DNA of 64,000 nucleotides from positions 124,001 to 188,000 of the forward strand of contig JAMLJC010000002.1 in NCBI GenBank assembly GCA_023953845.1, read 5' to 3'. Both the position numbers and the translations under genes were made by a program. This document shows, piece after piece, positions 34,429 to 43,197 of this stretch. Positions within the stretch are counted from its first letter, which is position 1; each line of letters opens with the position of its first letter. The notes under the pieces were generated by a model that was not told where the DNA came from, did no database searches, and saw nothing but the letters and a program-made list of their open reading frames with translations. This stretch comes from Rhizobiaceae bacterium (lineage in GTDB: Bacteria; Pseudomonadota; Alphaproteobacteria; Rhizobiales; Rhizobiaceae).

Positions 34429-36497
34429 GCGGGGGGCTCGTGGACGGGAGTCGCGGGAATGTCGATGACGGGCGGCATTGCCAGCAGCCGTTCGCGTGGC
34501 AGATGGCAGGCGATTGTGTGCGTCTCGGAGAAGGCCTGCACCGGCGGCCGGATGTTGGCGCAGGTGTCGCCGAGCGAATAGAGGCAGCGCGTCGAGAAGG
34601 GGCAGCCGACCGGCGGCGAGGACGGCGAGGGTATCTCGCCCGACAGCACGATCTTGCGCTTGCGCACGCGGGAGTCGGCGATGGGAACTGCCGACAGCAG
34701 CGCTTCGGTATAGGGATGATAGGGCGCCGCGAAAACCTCGTCGGCGCGGCCCTGTTCCATGACGCGGCCGAGATACATGACGACCACCCGGTCGGCCAGA
34801 TAGCGCACCACCGACAGATCATGGCTGATGAAAAGCAGCGTGGTCTTTTCCGTGCGCTGGATGTCCATCAGCAGTTCGGTCACAGCAGCCTGGACGGAGA
34901 CATCGAGCGCGGAAACCGGCTCGTCGGCAACCACGACGGCGGGGTTGCCGGCAAAGGCGCGGGCGATGCCGACGCGCTGCTTCTGGCCGCCGGAAAGCTG
35001 GCGAGGGCGGCGTCGCGCGAAATCGTGCGGGAGCTTGACGAGATCGAGCAGTTCCAGAACGCGTTTCCGGATCGCCTCTTCCCCGCTGGCCGTGCCGAAT
35101 TTGCGAATGACGCGGGCGATCTGCGCTCCGACGGAATGGCTGGGATTCAGCGTGTCGAACGGGTTCTGGAAGATCATCTGCAGGTTGCGGATCGTCTTTC
35201 TGTTCCGCTTTCCGACCGGCAACTGCGCCAGTTCCAGATCGGCGAGCCTGATCGAACCTTCGCTGGCGGTCTCCAGCCCCATCAGGATTTTCGCGATCGT
35301 CGACTTGCCGCAGCCGGATTCGCCGACGATGGCGACGGTTTCCGCGACTCTGGCGTCGAAGGTCACGTCGTCGTTGGCGCGCACCTTGCCGAAGGACTTT
35401 CCAAGGTTGCGGACGTCGATCGCGGTTTCGCCAAGGGCGAGGGGCTCATGCTCCATCACCTTGGAGTGTTCGCCGTTCCAATCGATCTCGCCGACCCGCA
35501 GACAGCGCGACAGGCGCGCTGAAGGCAGCGCGGGATCGACCATGGGCACCGGCCCCTGGTCGCAGCGTCCCGCCACGAAGAACTCGCAGCGCGGCCCGAA
35601 GAAACAGCCTCGCGGCCGGTCGTTGGGGGCGGGAATCTGGCCGGGAATGGCAACCAGCGGCCGGCTGTTCTTGTCCGCTCCCGGCAAGGGGATGGAAGCG
35701 AACAGGCCGCGCGTATAGGGGTGCCGCACGGCCGCGAAAACCTCGGGCACGGGGCCGTTCTCCACGGCCTCTCCGGAATACATCACAGTGATGGTGTCGC
35801 ATGTCTCCCGGATCAGGCCGAGATTGTGCGAGACGTAGAGCATCGCGGTGCCGTACTGGCGCGAGATGTCGGCGATCAGGTCAACGATGCCGGATTCGAT
35901 GGTGACGTCGAGCGCGGTGGTCGGCTCGTCGAGCAGAAGCACCTTCGGATTCGAAAGCAGCGCCATCGCGATGACGACTCGCTGCTGCTGGCCGCCCGAG
36001 ATCTGGTGGGGGTAGGAGCGCATGATGCGGTCGACATCGGCCAGGCGAACCCGTTCCAGCATGGCGCGCGCCTGCGCCAGTGCCTCCCGACGGTCGGCGC
36101 CGCTGTGGAAGATCGGAACCTCGGCAAGCTGGTCGCCGATCGGCATGGCCGGGTTCAGCGAGGCCATCGGCTCCTGATAGACCATGGCGATCTCGGCGCC
36201 GCGAATGCGCCGCAGCTCCTCGCCGCTCATGCCTAGAATGTCCCGGCCCTCGAAGAGGATTTGCCCCTTCACGATACGGCCGTTCTTGCCGAGATAGCGC
36301 ATGACGGCGAGGGCGATCGTGGACTTGCCGCAGCCGGACTCGCCGACCAGCCCGTGCGCCTCGCCGGGCATCAGCTTCAGGTTGAAGTCGACCACCGCCG
36401 GCACCTCGCCGGCGCGGGTGAAATAGGAAATCGAAACGTCACGACATTCCAGTATGGGTGTGCGCTGATCGACGGTATGGGAGGCGGGCGCTTCCAT
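34425..36497 (-). CDS. Dipeptide/oligopeptide-type ABC transporter, fused double ATPase
   Basis: 690 aa with two complete nucleotide-binding domains in tandem (DppD-DppF fusion). Each has Walker A GESGCGKST (about residues 55 and 395), signature LSGGQKQRV or ISGGQQQRV, and Walker B (VLLLDEPTTALD, VVVADEPVSALD). Each ends in the Cys-rich oligopeptide-ATPase tail (GCFFGPRC, GCPFSTRC). It powers the permease pair encoded 3 bp upstream. Confidence 0.92.
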   Translation of the reverse strand: MEAPASHTVDQRTPILECRDVSISYFTRAGEVPAVVDFNLKLMPGEAHGLVGESGCGKSTIALAVMRYLGKNGRIVKGQILFEGRDILGMSGEELRRIRGAEIAMVYQEPMASLNPAMPIGDQLAEVPIFHSGADRREALAQARAMLERVRLADVDRIMRSYPHQISGGQQQRVVIAMALLSNPKVLLLDEPTTALDVTIESGIVDLIADISRQYGTAMLYVSHNLGLIRETCDTITVMYSGEAVENGPVPEVFAAVRHPYTRGLFASIPLPGADKNSRPLVAIPGQIPAPNDRPRGCFFGPRCEFFVAGRCDQGPVPMVDPALPSARLSRCLRVGEIDWNGEHSKVMEHEPLALGETAIDVRNLGKSFGKVRANDDVTFDARVAETVAIVGESGCGKSTIAKILMGLETASEGSIRLADLELAQLPVGKRNRKTIRNLQMIFQNPFDTLNPSHSVGAQIARVIRKFGTASGEEAIRKRVLELLDLVKLPHDFARRRPRQLSGGQKQRVGIARAFAGNPAVVVADEPVSALDVSVQAAVTELLMDIQRTEKTTLLFISHDLSVVRYLADRVVVMYLGRVMEQGRADEVFAAPYHPYTEALLSAVPIADSRVRKRKIVLSGEIPSPSSPPVGCPFSTRCLYSLGDTCANIRPPVQAFSETHTIACHLPRERLLAMPPVIDIPATPVHEPPA

Positions 36498-36500
36498 CGA

Positions 36501-37532
36501 TCAGTCCCTCAGGCTCATTTCCCGCAGGCCGTCGGCCATGAGGTTGAAGCCCAGGATGAGGCTGGAAACGGCGATCGCCGGCACGATGATCATGTAGGCG
36601 AATTTCCAGACAAGGGCCGCCGTCGCGGCTTCCTTGATCATCAATCCCCAGTCGGGGTCCGGCGGTTGCAGGCCGAGGCCGAGAAAAGTCAGCGTCGTGA
36701 TGGCGACTGTCGTGTAGCCGAGCCTGAGGCATGCATCGACGATGATGGGTCCACGTACATTTGGGAGAATCTCGATGAGCATGATGCGGATCGGGTGTTC
36801 GCCCCGGGTCTGCGCGGCGAAGATGTAGTCGCGCGTTCGGGTATCGAGCGTCAGGCCGCGCACGATGCGCATGATGCCCGGCGCGGACGACGCCGTCACC
36901 GCGACGACGATGTTGAAACCGCTCTGTCCGAGATAGTTGAGAATCAGGATGAGCAGCACCATCACCGGGAAGGCAAGCAGGATGTTGCTGATGAAGGAGA
37001 TGATCTCGTCCCACCAGCCGCCGAGATAGCCTGCCATCAGCCCGAACGCGGCGCCGATGATATAGGCGATGGCTGTCGCGGTGATGCCCCAGACCAGCAC
37101 GCGCTGGCAGCCCCAGATGGTGCGGGCCAGCACGTCGCGGCCACGCATGTCCGCCCCGAGCAGGAACGTCACGCCATTCTTGACTGTGCCCGGCGCGGCA
37201 TAGGGCGCGATCGGCTTGTTGGGGTCGAGGATCGGGAGATACGGCGCGGTGACGGCCATAAGCAGCCAGAAGAAGACCAGCGTCGCGCCTATGACGGCAA
37301 TGCGAGACTCGCGCCAGGACCTGAGCGCCATGACGTAGAGCAGGATCACCGCGGGAGTCGCGGGGACAAGCACATAGGATTGCGCGGCGCCGAGCGAGCG
37401 GCCGAACATCACATAAGCCAGCAGCGGCAGGTAGATGAGCGCGATCAGCACCGCGATGCCGCGCGGCGTGGAAAGCCGCTGCAAAATCGAGGACCGATCG
37501 CCGGCTGTTCCGAAGTCGGTCGCGGCGGTCAT
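36501..37532 (-). CDS. Dipeptide-type ABC transporter permease (DppC)
   Basis: 343 aa. The C-terminal two thirds are a DppC permease with LGADMRGRDVLARTIWG and an EAA-like loop (AAQTRGEHPIRIMLIEILPN). The N-terminus carries extra hydrophobic segments (IAVLIALIYLPLLAYVMF and VILLYVMAL) before the normal first span, making it longer than typical DppC (about 300). ATG 37532 overlaps dppB by ATGA. Confidence 0.9.
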   Translation of the reverse strand: MTAATDFGTAGDRSSILQRLSTPRGIAVLIALIYLPLLAYVMFGRSLGAAQSYVLVPATPAVILLYVMALRSWRESRIAVIGATLVFFWLLMAVTAPYLPILDPNKPIAPYAAPGTVKNGVTFLLGADMRGRDVLARTIWGCQRVLVWGITATAIAYIIGAAFGLMAGYLGGWWDEIISFISNILLAFPVMVLLILILNYLGQSGFNIVVAVTASSAPGIMRIVRGLTLDTRTRDYIFAAQTRGEHPIRIMLIEILPNVRGPIIVDACLRLGYTTVAITTLTFLGLGLQPPDPDWGLMIKEAATAALVWKFAYMIIVPAIAVSSLILGFNLMADGLREMSLRD

Positions 37533-38479
37533 GCGAAACGCACCCGCGGATTGAGGAACATGTAGCCCAGGTCCGACAGCAGCTGCGACATTACGGCGAC
37601 GGCGACGGCAACCATCGTGGCAGCCTGCACCACCGCGATATCGCCGAACACGGCGGCATCGTAGAGCATGCTGCCGAAACCGGCGTACTGGAAGAAGACT
37701 TCGACGACGACCACCTGCGAGAGCAGCCAGTTGAGCTGCAGGAAGATCAGCGTGAACGGCACGATGAGCGCGTTGCGGAGCGCGTGCTTCAGGATCACAC
37801 GCCCGCGAGGCAGGCCCTTCAGGACCGCGGTGCGGATGTAGTGGGAGGTCATCACCTCGGCCATCGAGGCACGCGTCATGCGCACCACGTAGCCGATGTC
37901 GTAGACGAGCAGGGTGAGCACCGGCAGCACCATTTCCTTCCAGGTGAAGCCGCCGATCATAGCCGATTTGGTCGGCACCCAGCCCAACCCGAGCGCAAGC
38001 ACGACCGTCAGAAGGACCGCCGTGGCGATCTGCGGGATCGACGTGGTGAGGACCGCGCCGAAAGAGATGACGCGGTCGAGCAGCGAGCCTTCGTCCATGC
38101 CTGCCAGCACGCCCAGCGTCAGCGAGATTGGGATCATGAAGAGGAAGACGGCGAAGGCGAGGACGGCGGTGTTCTGCAGCCGCTCGGAAAGCAAAATGCC
38201 CACCGGGGTGCTCTTCTCCATCGATTGGCCGAGTTCGCCCTGGGCGACATTGCCGATCCACTCGACGTAGCGTTTGAGGAAGGGTTCATTGAGCCCTTTC
38301 TTGTCCAGCCACGCCTGATAGTCCTGTTCCGACAAGGTGGCGACGCCGAAACCTCCCAGTTCCGACACGGCAATGCGCCGCCGGAACTGGTCGCTGTCGA
38401 ACACGGCGAACAGGATCAGCGAGACGGTCGCCATGATCAGAAGCATCTGGGCGACGCGACGAAAAACAAGTTTAAGCAT
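37529..38479 (-). CDS. Dipeptide-type ABC transporter permease (DppB)
   Basis: 316 aa, six predicted spans, with a large periplasmic loop after span 1 and GQSMEKSTPVGILLSERL before span 2. Conserved TRASMAEVMTSHYIRTA and the EAA-type KGLPRGRVILKHALRNAL. It begins 99 bp after the binding-protein gene, beyond a hairpin. It forms the channel with DppC. Confidence 0.92.
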   Translation of the reverse strand: MLKLVFRRVAQMLLIMATVSLILFAVFDSDQFRRRIAVSELGGFGVATLSEQDYQAWLDKKGLNEPFLKRYVEWIGNVAQGELGQSMEKSTPVGILLSERLQNTAVLAFAVFLFMIPISLTLGVLAGMDEGSLLDRVISFGAVLTTSIPQIATAVLLTVVLALGLGWVPTKSAMIGGFTWKEMVLPVLTLLVYDIGYVVRMTRASMAEVMTSHYIRTAVLKGLPRGRVILKHALRNALIVPFTLIFLQLNWLLSQVVVVEVFFQYAGFGSMLYDAAVFGDIAVVQAATMVAVAVAVMSQLLSDLGYMFLNPRVRFA

Positions 38480-38537
38480 TCAACCCGCTACCCGCCCGTC
38501 GGCGCCGGGCGGCGAAACCGAATCCCATGGCTGCGGA

Positions 38538-38563
38538 CGGCAGGCCAATTATAAGGCCTGCCG
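38538..38563 (-). terminator. Intercistronic hairpin after the peptide-type binding-protein gene
   Basis: 9-bp perfect stem CGGCAGGCC/GGCCTGCCG around an AT-rich 8-nt loop, 15 nt beyond the stop at 38579 and upstream of dppB. No U-tract; likely an mRNA stabiliser/attenuator that raises binding-protein output. Confidence 0.6.
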
Positions 38564-38578
38564 CCCAGGCTCTGTGGT

Positions 38579-40279
38579 TCAAGTTTCCATCCACGCCTTG
38601 GTGAGCTGCATCTGCCTTGCCGGATGCGGCTCGTAGCCATGTACCCTGGCGGTTGCGAGATTGTAGACGGGCCGCCAGAGCGGCTGCACCATGACAGCAG
38701 CGTCCTGCAGGATTTTCTCGACCTTCTCCATCTTCGCCTTGCGTTCGTTTGCGTCGAGCGTCGCCTCGGCTTCGGCGAGCGCCTTGTCGAACTCCGGGTC
38801 GGAGAAGTGGGTTTCGTTCCACGGAACGCCGGTGCGATAGGCCTGCGCCAGCGTCATGGTGCCGAGCGGGCGATGCGCCCAGGAGGTCGCGCCAAACGGC
38901 GTCTTGTCCCAGATCTCCCAGAATTTCGTCGTCGGCATGACATTGACGGCGAGATTGATGCCGACCTGCTGAAGCTGATCGCGCAACGCCTCGCACACGG
39001 CCTGGTGCCACGGTCCGTCGGTATTGCCGACGTCGATCGTCAGGTCGAGGCCATCGGCATAGCCGGCCTCGGCGAGAAGCGCCTTGGCTCCTTCGATGTC
39101 CTGAGCGAGTTCCGGCAGCGGAAAATGCTCGGGCTGCACGGGGCTGACATGATAGTTGTAGGCAACTCCCCCGCCTTCCGGGAACACGAGGTTCTTGATC
39201 GCGGCATTGTCGACGGCCTTCACGATCGCTTGGCGCACGCGGATATCGTCGAACGGCTTCTGATCAACCTGCATGCGGCAGCAGAGCGTCTGCGCGGTCT
39301 CCACGGACTTGATCTGCGCGCCTTCGATCGTGCGTGCCAGTTCCAGCTGATCCACGGTCAGTTCGTAGATCATGTCGACGCTGCCGGAGGCGACCGCCGC
39401 AGGCTGGTTGTCCTGATCGTAATTATAGAACTGGATCTCATCGAGATAGACGTCGCCGCCCCAATATTTCAGGTCCTTGCCGTCGGTGGTCTTGGTTATG
39501 CGCTTCAGTATGCAGCGCTCGCCGACCTTCAGTTCCGCCAGCGTATAGGGGCCGGTTCCGATCGGGTTGTCCGGGAAAGGCGCCTTGAAGGAGGGATGCG
39601 CGATGAGGGTCGGATACTCGGCGCAGTCTTCCGCGACCGAAAGCACCGGCGTTGCCAGGTTGAGCTTCAGGGTATGAGCATCGACGATCTCGACGGCATT
39701 CGGAGTCGGCTTGCGGATCGGCTTGCCCTTGTCGTTCTTTTCGCCGGTCGGCGTGGAGAGCGCCGAGAAAGTGGAAAGCCCGAGCGCAGATGAGCCCGTC
39801 GCCGAGTCCGTCCAGCGCAGGATGTTCCAGGCGATATGCTCGGCCGTGAGTTCTTCGCCGTTGTGCCACATGACGCCCTTGCGCACGTTGAGCGTCCACG
39901 TCTTCAGGTCGTCCGACGGCGTCCAGGATTCGATCAGCATCGGCCTGACGACATTGTCCGGGCCGACCATGGTCATGTATTCGAGCACCGGGCGCGTCTG
40001 GTTGGACATCTCGTTCCAGCTATAGGTCGCAGGATCGTCCATCTTGGCGACGCGCTGGCCGACCCGCAGAATTCCGCCCGGCCTGGCGTTCGGGTCTGGC
40101 GCGGGGAAAGGCATATTGTCGGCAGCCATGGCAGGCGAGGGCAGTCCGGCGGTGGCGTAGGCTACCCCCGCGGACACGCCGAGAAGCGTGGCGAAGCGGA
40201 TGAATTCGCGGCGGTCCATCGCACCGCCACGAAGCTGGTCCTTGAGCTTCGGAATCAGGATATGTTCGGATTTGGCCAT
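38579..40279 (-). CDS. Peptide-type ABC transporter substrate-binding protein, Tat-exported
   Basis: 566 aa, SBP family 5. A Tat signal follows a 20-residue leader: MDRREFIRFATLLGVSAG with the twin arginine, cleavage near SPAMAA. Downstream, PGGILRVGQRV, RKGVMWHNGEELTAEHI and GTGPYTLAELKVGERCILKR are family signatures. AGGGGAAC precedes ATG 40279. Tat export suggests a binding protein folded before export. In this operon it likely captures hydantoins, N-carbamoyl amino acids or D-peptides. Confidence 0.9.
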   Translation of the reverse strand: MAKSEHILIPKLKDQLRGGAMDRREFIRFATLLGVSAGVAYATAGLPSPAMAADNMPFPAPDPNARPGGILRVGQRVAKMDDPATYSWNEMSNQTRPVLEYMTMVGPDNVVRPMLIESWTPSDDLKTWTLNVRKGVMWHNGEELTAEHIAWNILRWTDSATGSSALGLSTFSALSTPTGEKNDKGKPIRKPTPNAVEIVDAHTLKLNLATPVLSVAEDCAEYPTLIAHPSFKAPFPDNPIGTGPYTLAELKVGERCILKRITKTTDGKDLKYWGGDVYLDEIQFYNYDQDNQPAAVASGSVDMIYELTVDQLELARTIEGAQIKSVETAQTLCCRMQVDQKPFDDIRVRQAIVKAVDNAAIKNLVFPEGGGVAYNYHVSPVQPEHFPLPELAQDIEGAKALLAEAGYADGLDLTIDVGNTDGPWHQAVCEALRDQLQQVGINLAVNVMPTTKFWEIWDKTPFGATSWAHRPLGTMTLAQAYRTGVPWNETHFSDPEFDKALAEAEATLDANERKAKMEKVEKILQDAAVMVQPLWRPVYNLATARVHGYEPHPARQMQLTKAWMET

Positions 40280-40370
40280 TTTGTTCCCCTTTTCTTGGTT
40301 CGTCGAAGTCGGGTCTTGAAATCTGATGTCCGTCCCGCGGCCGTACGGGCGATTGTCTCCCGTTGAATGG

Positions 40371-40718
40371 TCAGGTCGCGGCTGTCACCATGATCTCGAC
40401 GCGGTAACCGTCGCCGGCGAGCCGAGCCTCCACCGTGGCGCGGACAGGCATGGCGCTGCCATCGATCCATCCGTCCCAGGCCTTGTTCATCAATTCGAAG
40501 TCGGCGATGTCGCGCAGCCAGATCACGGCGCTGAGCAGCTTCGTCTTGTCCGATCCGGCAGCCGCCAGATAATGGTCGATCTTGGCGAGCACCTGCTCGG
40601 TCTGGTTGGTGGTGTCGCCGGTCAGGTCGTCGGCCGTCATGCCGGCGAGATAGACGGTGCCGTTGTGCCGCAGCACCCGGCAGAAGCGCTGTCCGTTTTC
40701 GATCCGCTCAATCGTCAT
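40371..40718 (-). CDS. ridA: RidA/YjgF family imine-enamine deaminase
   Basis: 115 aa trimeric enzyme of the Rid family. The Arg of MPVRATVEARLA (the carboxylate-binding arginine of active RidA) and the terminal Glu of YRVEIMVTAA are present. It overlaps the FAD dehydrogenase gene by ATGA, so it should hydrolyse the imino acid this enzyme makes to a 2-keto acid and ammonia. A 91-bp gap follows before the binding-protein gene. Confidence 0.87.
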   Translation of the reverse strand: MTIERIENGQRFCRVLRHNGTVYLAGMTADDLTGDTTNQTEQVLAKIDHYLAAAGSDKTKLLSAVIWLRDIADFELMNKAWDGWIDGSAMPVRATVEARLAGDGYRVEIMVTAAT

Positions 40719-41935
40719 GCAATCATCTCCGTCATGGCGGGAAGCTCTACCGTCTCCCTCGATCTGCGCAGCCGGCCGGGCGCCAGATCGGCTGCGTCGA
40801 TGCCGAGCCGTGCGAGATCGTCCGGCAGGCGTCCGTCGCGGATCAGCCCGGCGGCAGCGCGCGAAAGGGCGGACGAGGTCTTGATGCCATAGCCGCCTTG
40901 ACCGGCGAGCCAGAAGAAACCTTTCCCCTGATCGTCCGGGCCGACGACCGGCGAGCCGTCGGCGGCGAAGGTCCTGAGGCCCGCCCAGCTGTGCGAGACG
41001 CTTCGGACCGAGATGATGGTCGCCTTCTCGAGCCGGTCCACGCCGATGGCGATGTCGATCTCCTCGGCAAAGGCGTCCATCGGCTCGCAGGGTGTCGCGT
41101 CCGCCGGCGAGACGAAGAGCTTGCCGGCATCCGGCTTGAAATAGAACTCTTCGCCGACATCGTTGACGAGCGGCCAGCCCGCGATCGAGATGCCGTCGGG
41201 TACCGGGATGTTGAAGGCAGTGCGGCGCTTCGGCGTCAGTCCAACCGGGGTGATACCGGTCATGACCGCCAGTTCGTCTGCCCATGCGCCGGCCGCGTTG
41301 ACGAGCGTCTCCGCGAGGAAGCTTCCCTGCCGTGTCTCGACCAGCCAGCGGTCGCCGGACCTCTCGACCGCTTCGACGCCGGCATCGATGTGGAGCCGCG
41401 CACCGCGCGCTCTGGCGCCCTTCAGAAAACCCTGATGCAGCGCATGCACGTCGATCTCGCGCGAGTCTGGTTCCAGTATGGCGCCGGCCACGTAATCCGG
41501 GCGCAGGACCGGCACCCGCGCGATCGCCTCGGCCGGCTCCATTGCCCGCATCGAAGGCACGAGCGCGCGGGCGCGTTCAAGCTCTTTGTCCAGCAGGTCG
41601 AGCTGATCCTCGCGCGCGACGGTGATCATCCCCCGATCCGCCATAAGGGGATGGTCAGCGAATCCGGTCGGCGGGTCCTCGAGGAAAGGACGGCTGGCTA
41701 TCGCCAGGCGGCGGATAAGGGCGTTGCCGTAATTCTCGGTGAAACTCGCGGCCGAGCGCCCGGTGGAATGGTAGCCGAACTGGCTCTCGCGCTCCAGCAG
41801 GATCACCGATGCAAACTGAGAGAGTTCGAACGCGGCGCTTGCGCCGGCTATCCCGCCGCCGACAATGACGATGTCGGCCTCTGCCGGAGCGGACGCTTGC
41901 GAGACGCTCGCCATCAGGAAGGCACCGCCTGACAT
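40715..41935 (-). CDS. FAD-dependent D-amino-acid dehydrogenase, D-arginine dehydrogenase (DauA)-like
   Basis: 406 aa DAO-family flavoprotein. FAD site ADIVIVGGGIAGASAAFEL, then GYHSTGRSAASF, LVNAAGAWADELA, LTPKRRTAF, FYFKPDAGKLFVSPAD and GGYGIKTSSAL; these track P. aeruginosa D-arginine dehydrogenase almost block for block. It should oxidise D-amino acids to imino acids without H2O2. ATG 41935 lacks a clear Shine-Dalgarno; ATG 41914 is an alternative. It is the promoter-proximal gene of the ten-gene operon running to 30129. Confidence 0.87.
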   Translation of the reverse strand: MSGGAFLMASVSQASAPAEADIVIVGGGIAGASAAFELSQFASVILLERESQFGYHSTGRSAASFTENYGNALIRRLAIASRPFLEDPPTGFADHPLMADRGMITVAREDQLDLLDKELERARALVPSMRAMEPAEAIARVPVLRPDYVAGAILEPDSREIDVHALHQGFLKGARARGARLHIDAGVEAVERSGDRWLVETRQGSFLAETLVNAAGAWADELAVMTGITPVGLTPKRRTAFNIPVPDGISIAGWPLVNDVGEEFYFKPDAGKLFVSPADATPCEPMDAFAEEIDIAIGVDRLEKATIISVRSVSHSWAGLRTFAADGSPVVGPDDQGKGFFWLAGQGGYGIKTSSALSRAAAGLIRDGRLPDDLARLGIDAADLAPGRLRRSRETVELPAMTEMIA

Positions 41936-42151
41936 CGGGAGCGTAAAGCGCGCTGCATCGTCGGTTTCACGAACGTCACGGCCCTTCCGGTGCTGCGTGT
42001 CAGGACATGTTCATGGAAACCATACGGTTGGGACTATGATTTACAAATCAAATTTTTTAGGGGGTTTGTATCGGGATTTTCGATAGCAACCCGTTTTTTG
42101 TGGACGCGCCTGCGTGTCCGGGCCCGACGGCGCTATCAACATGCGAGGCGG
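41936..42151 (-). promoter_or_regulatory. Upstream region of the D-amino-acid/hydantoin operon
   Basis: 216 bp containing the only strongly AT-rich stretch nearby (about 42035-42075). TACAAA and TTTGTA form a separated dyad there, a possible operator. This is the expected promoter site for the operon beginning at 41935; no clear sigma-70 hexamers. Confidence 0.4.
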
Positions 42152-42176
42152 CGTCGGCGGCCAATGGCCGCCGACG
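42152..42176 (-). terminator. Strong hairpin after the aldo/keto reductase gene
   Basis: 11-bp perfect stem CGTCGGCGGCC/GGCCGCCGACG with a 3-nt loop, 7 nt beyond the stop at 42184. It separates the TRAP operon from the next operon on the same strand. No U-run, so probably a GC-hairpin terminator. Confidence 0.65.
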
Positions 42177-42183
42177 TGCTGGC

Positions 42184-43164
<981 letters not shown>

Positions 43165-43197
43165 ATCAGAACCGCTCTTTTCTGGAGGTAAGTTGGA

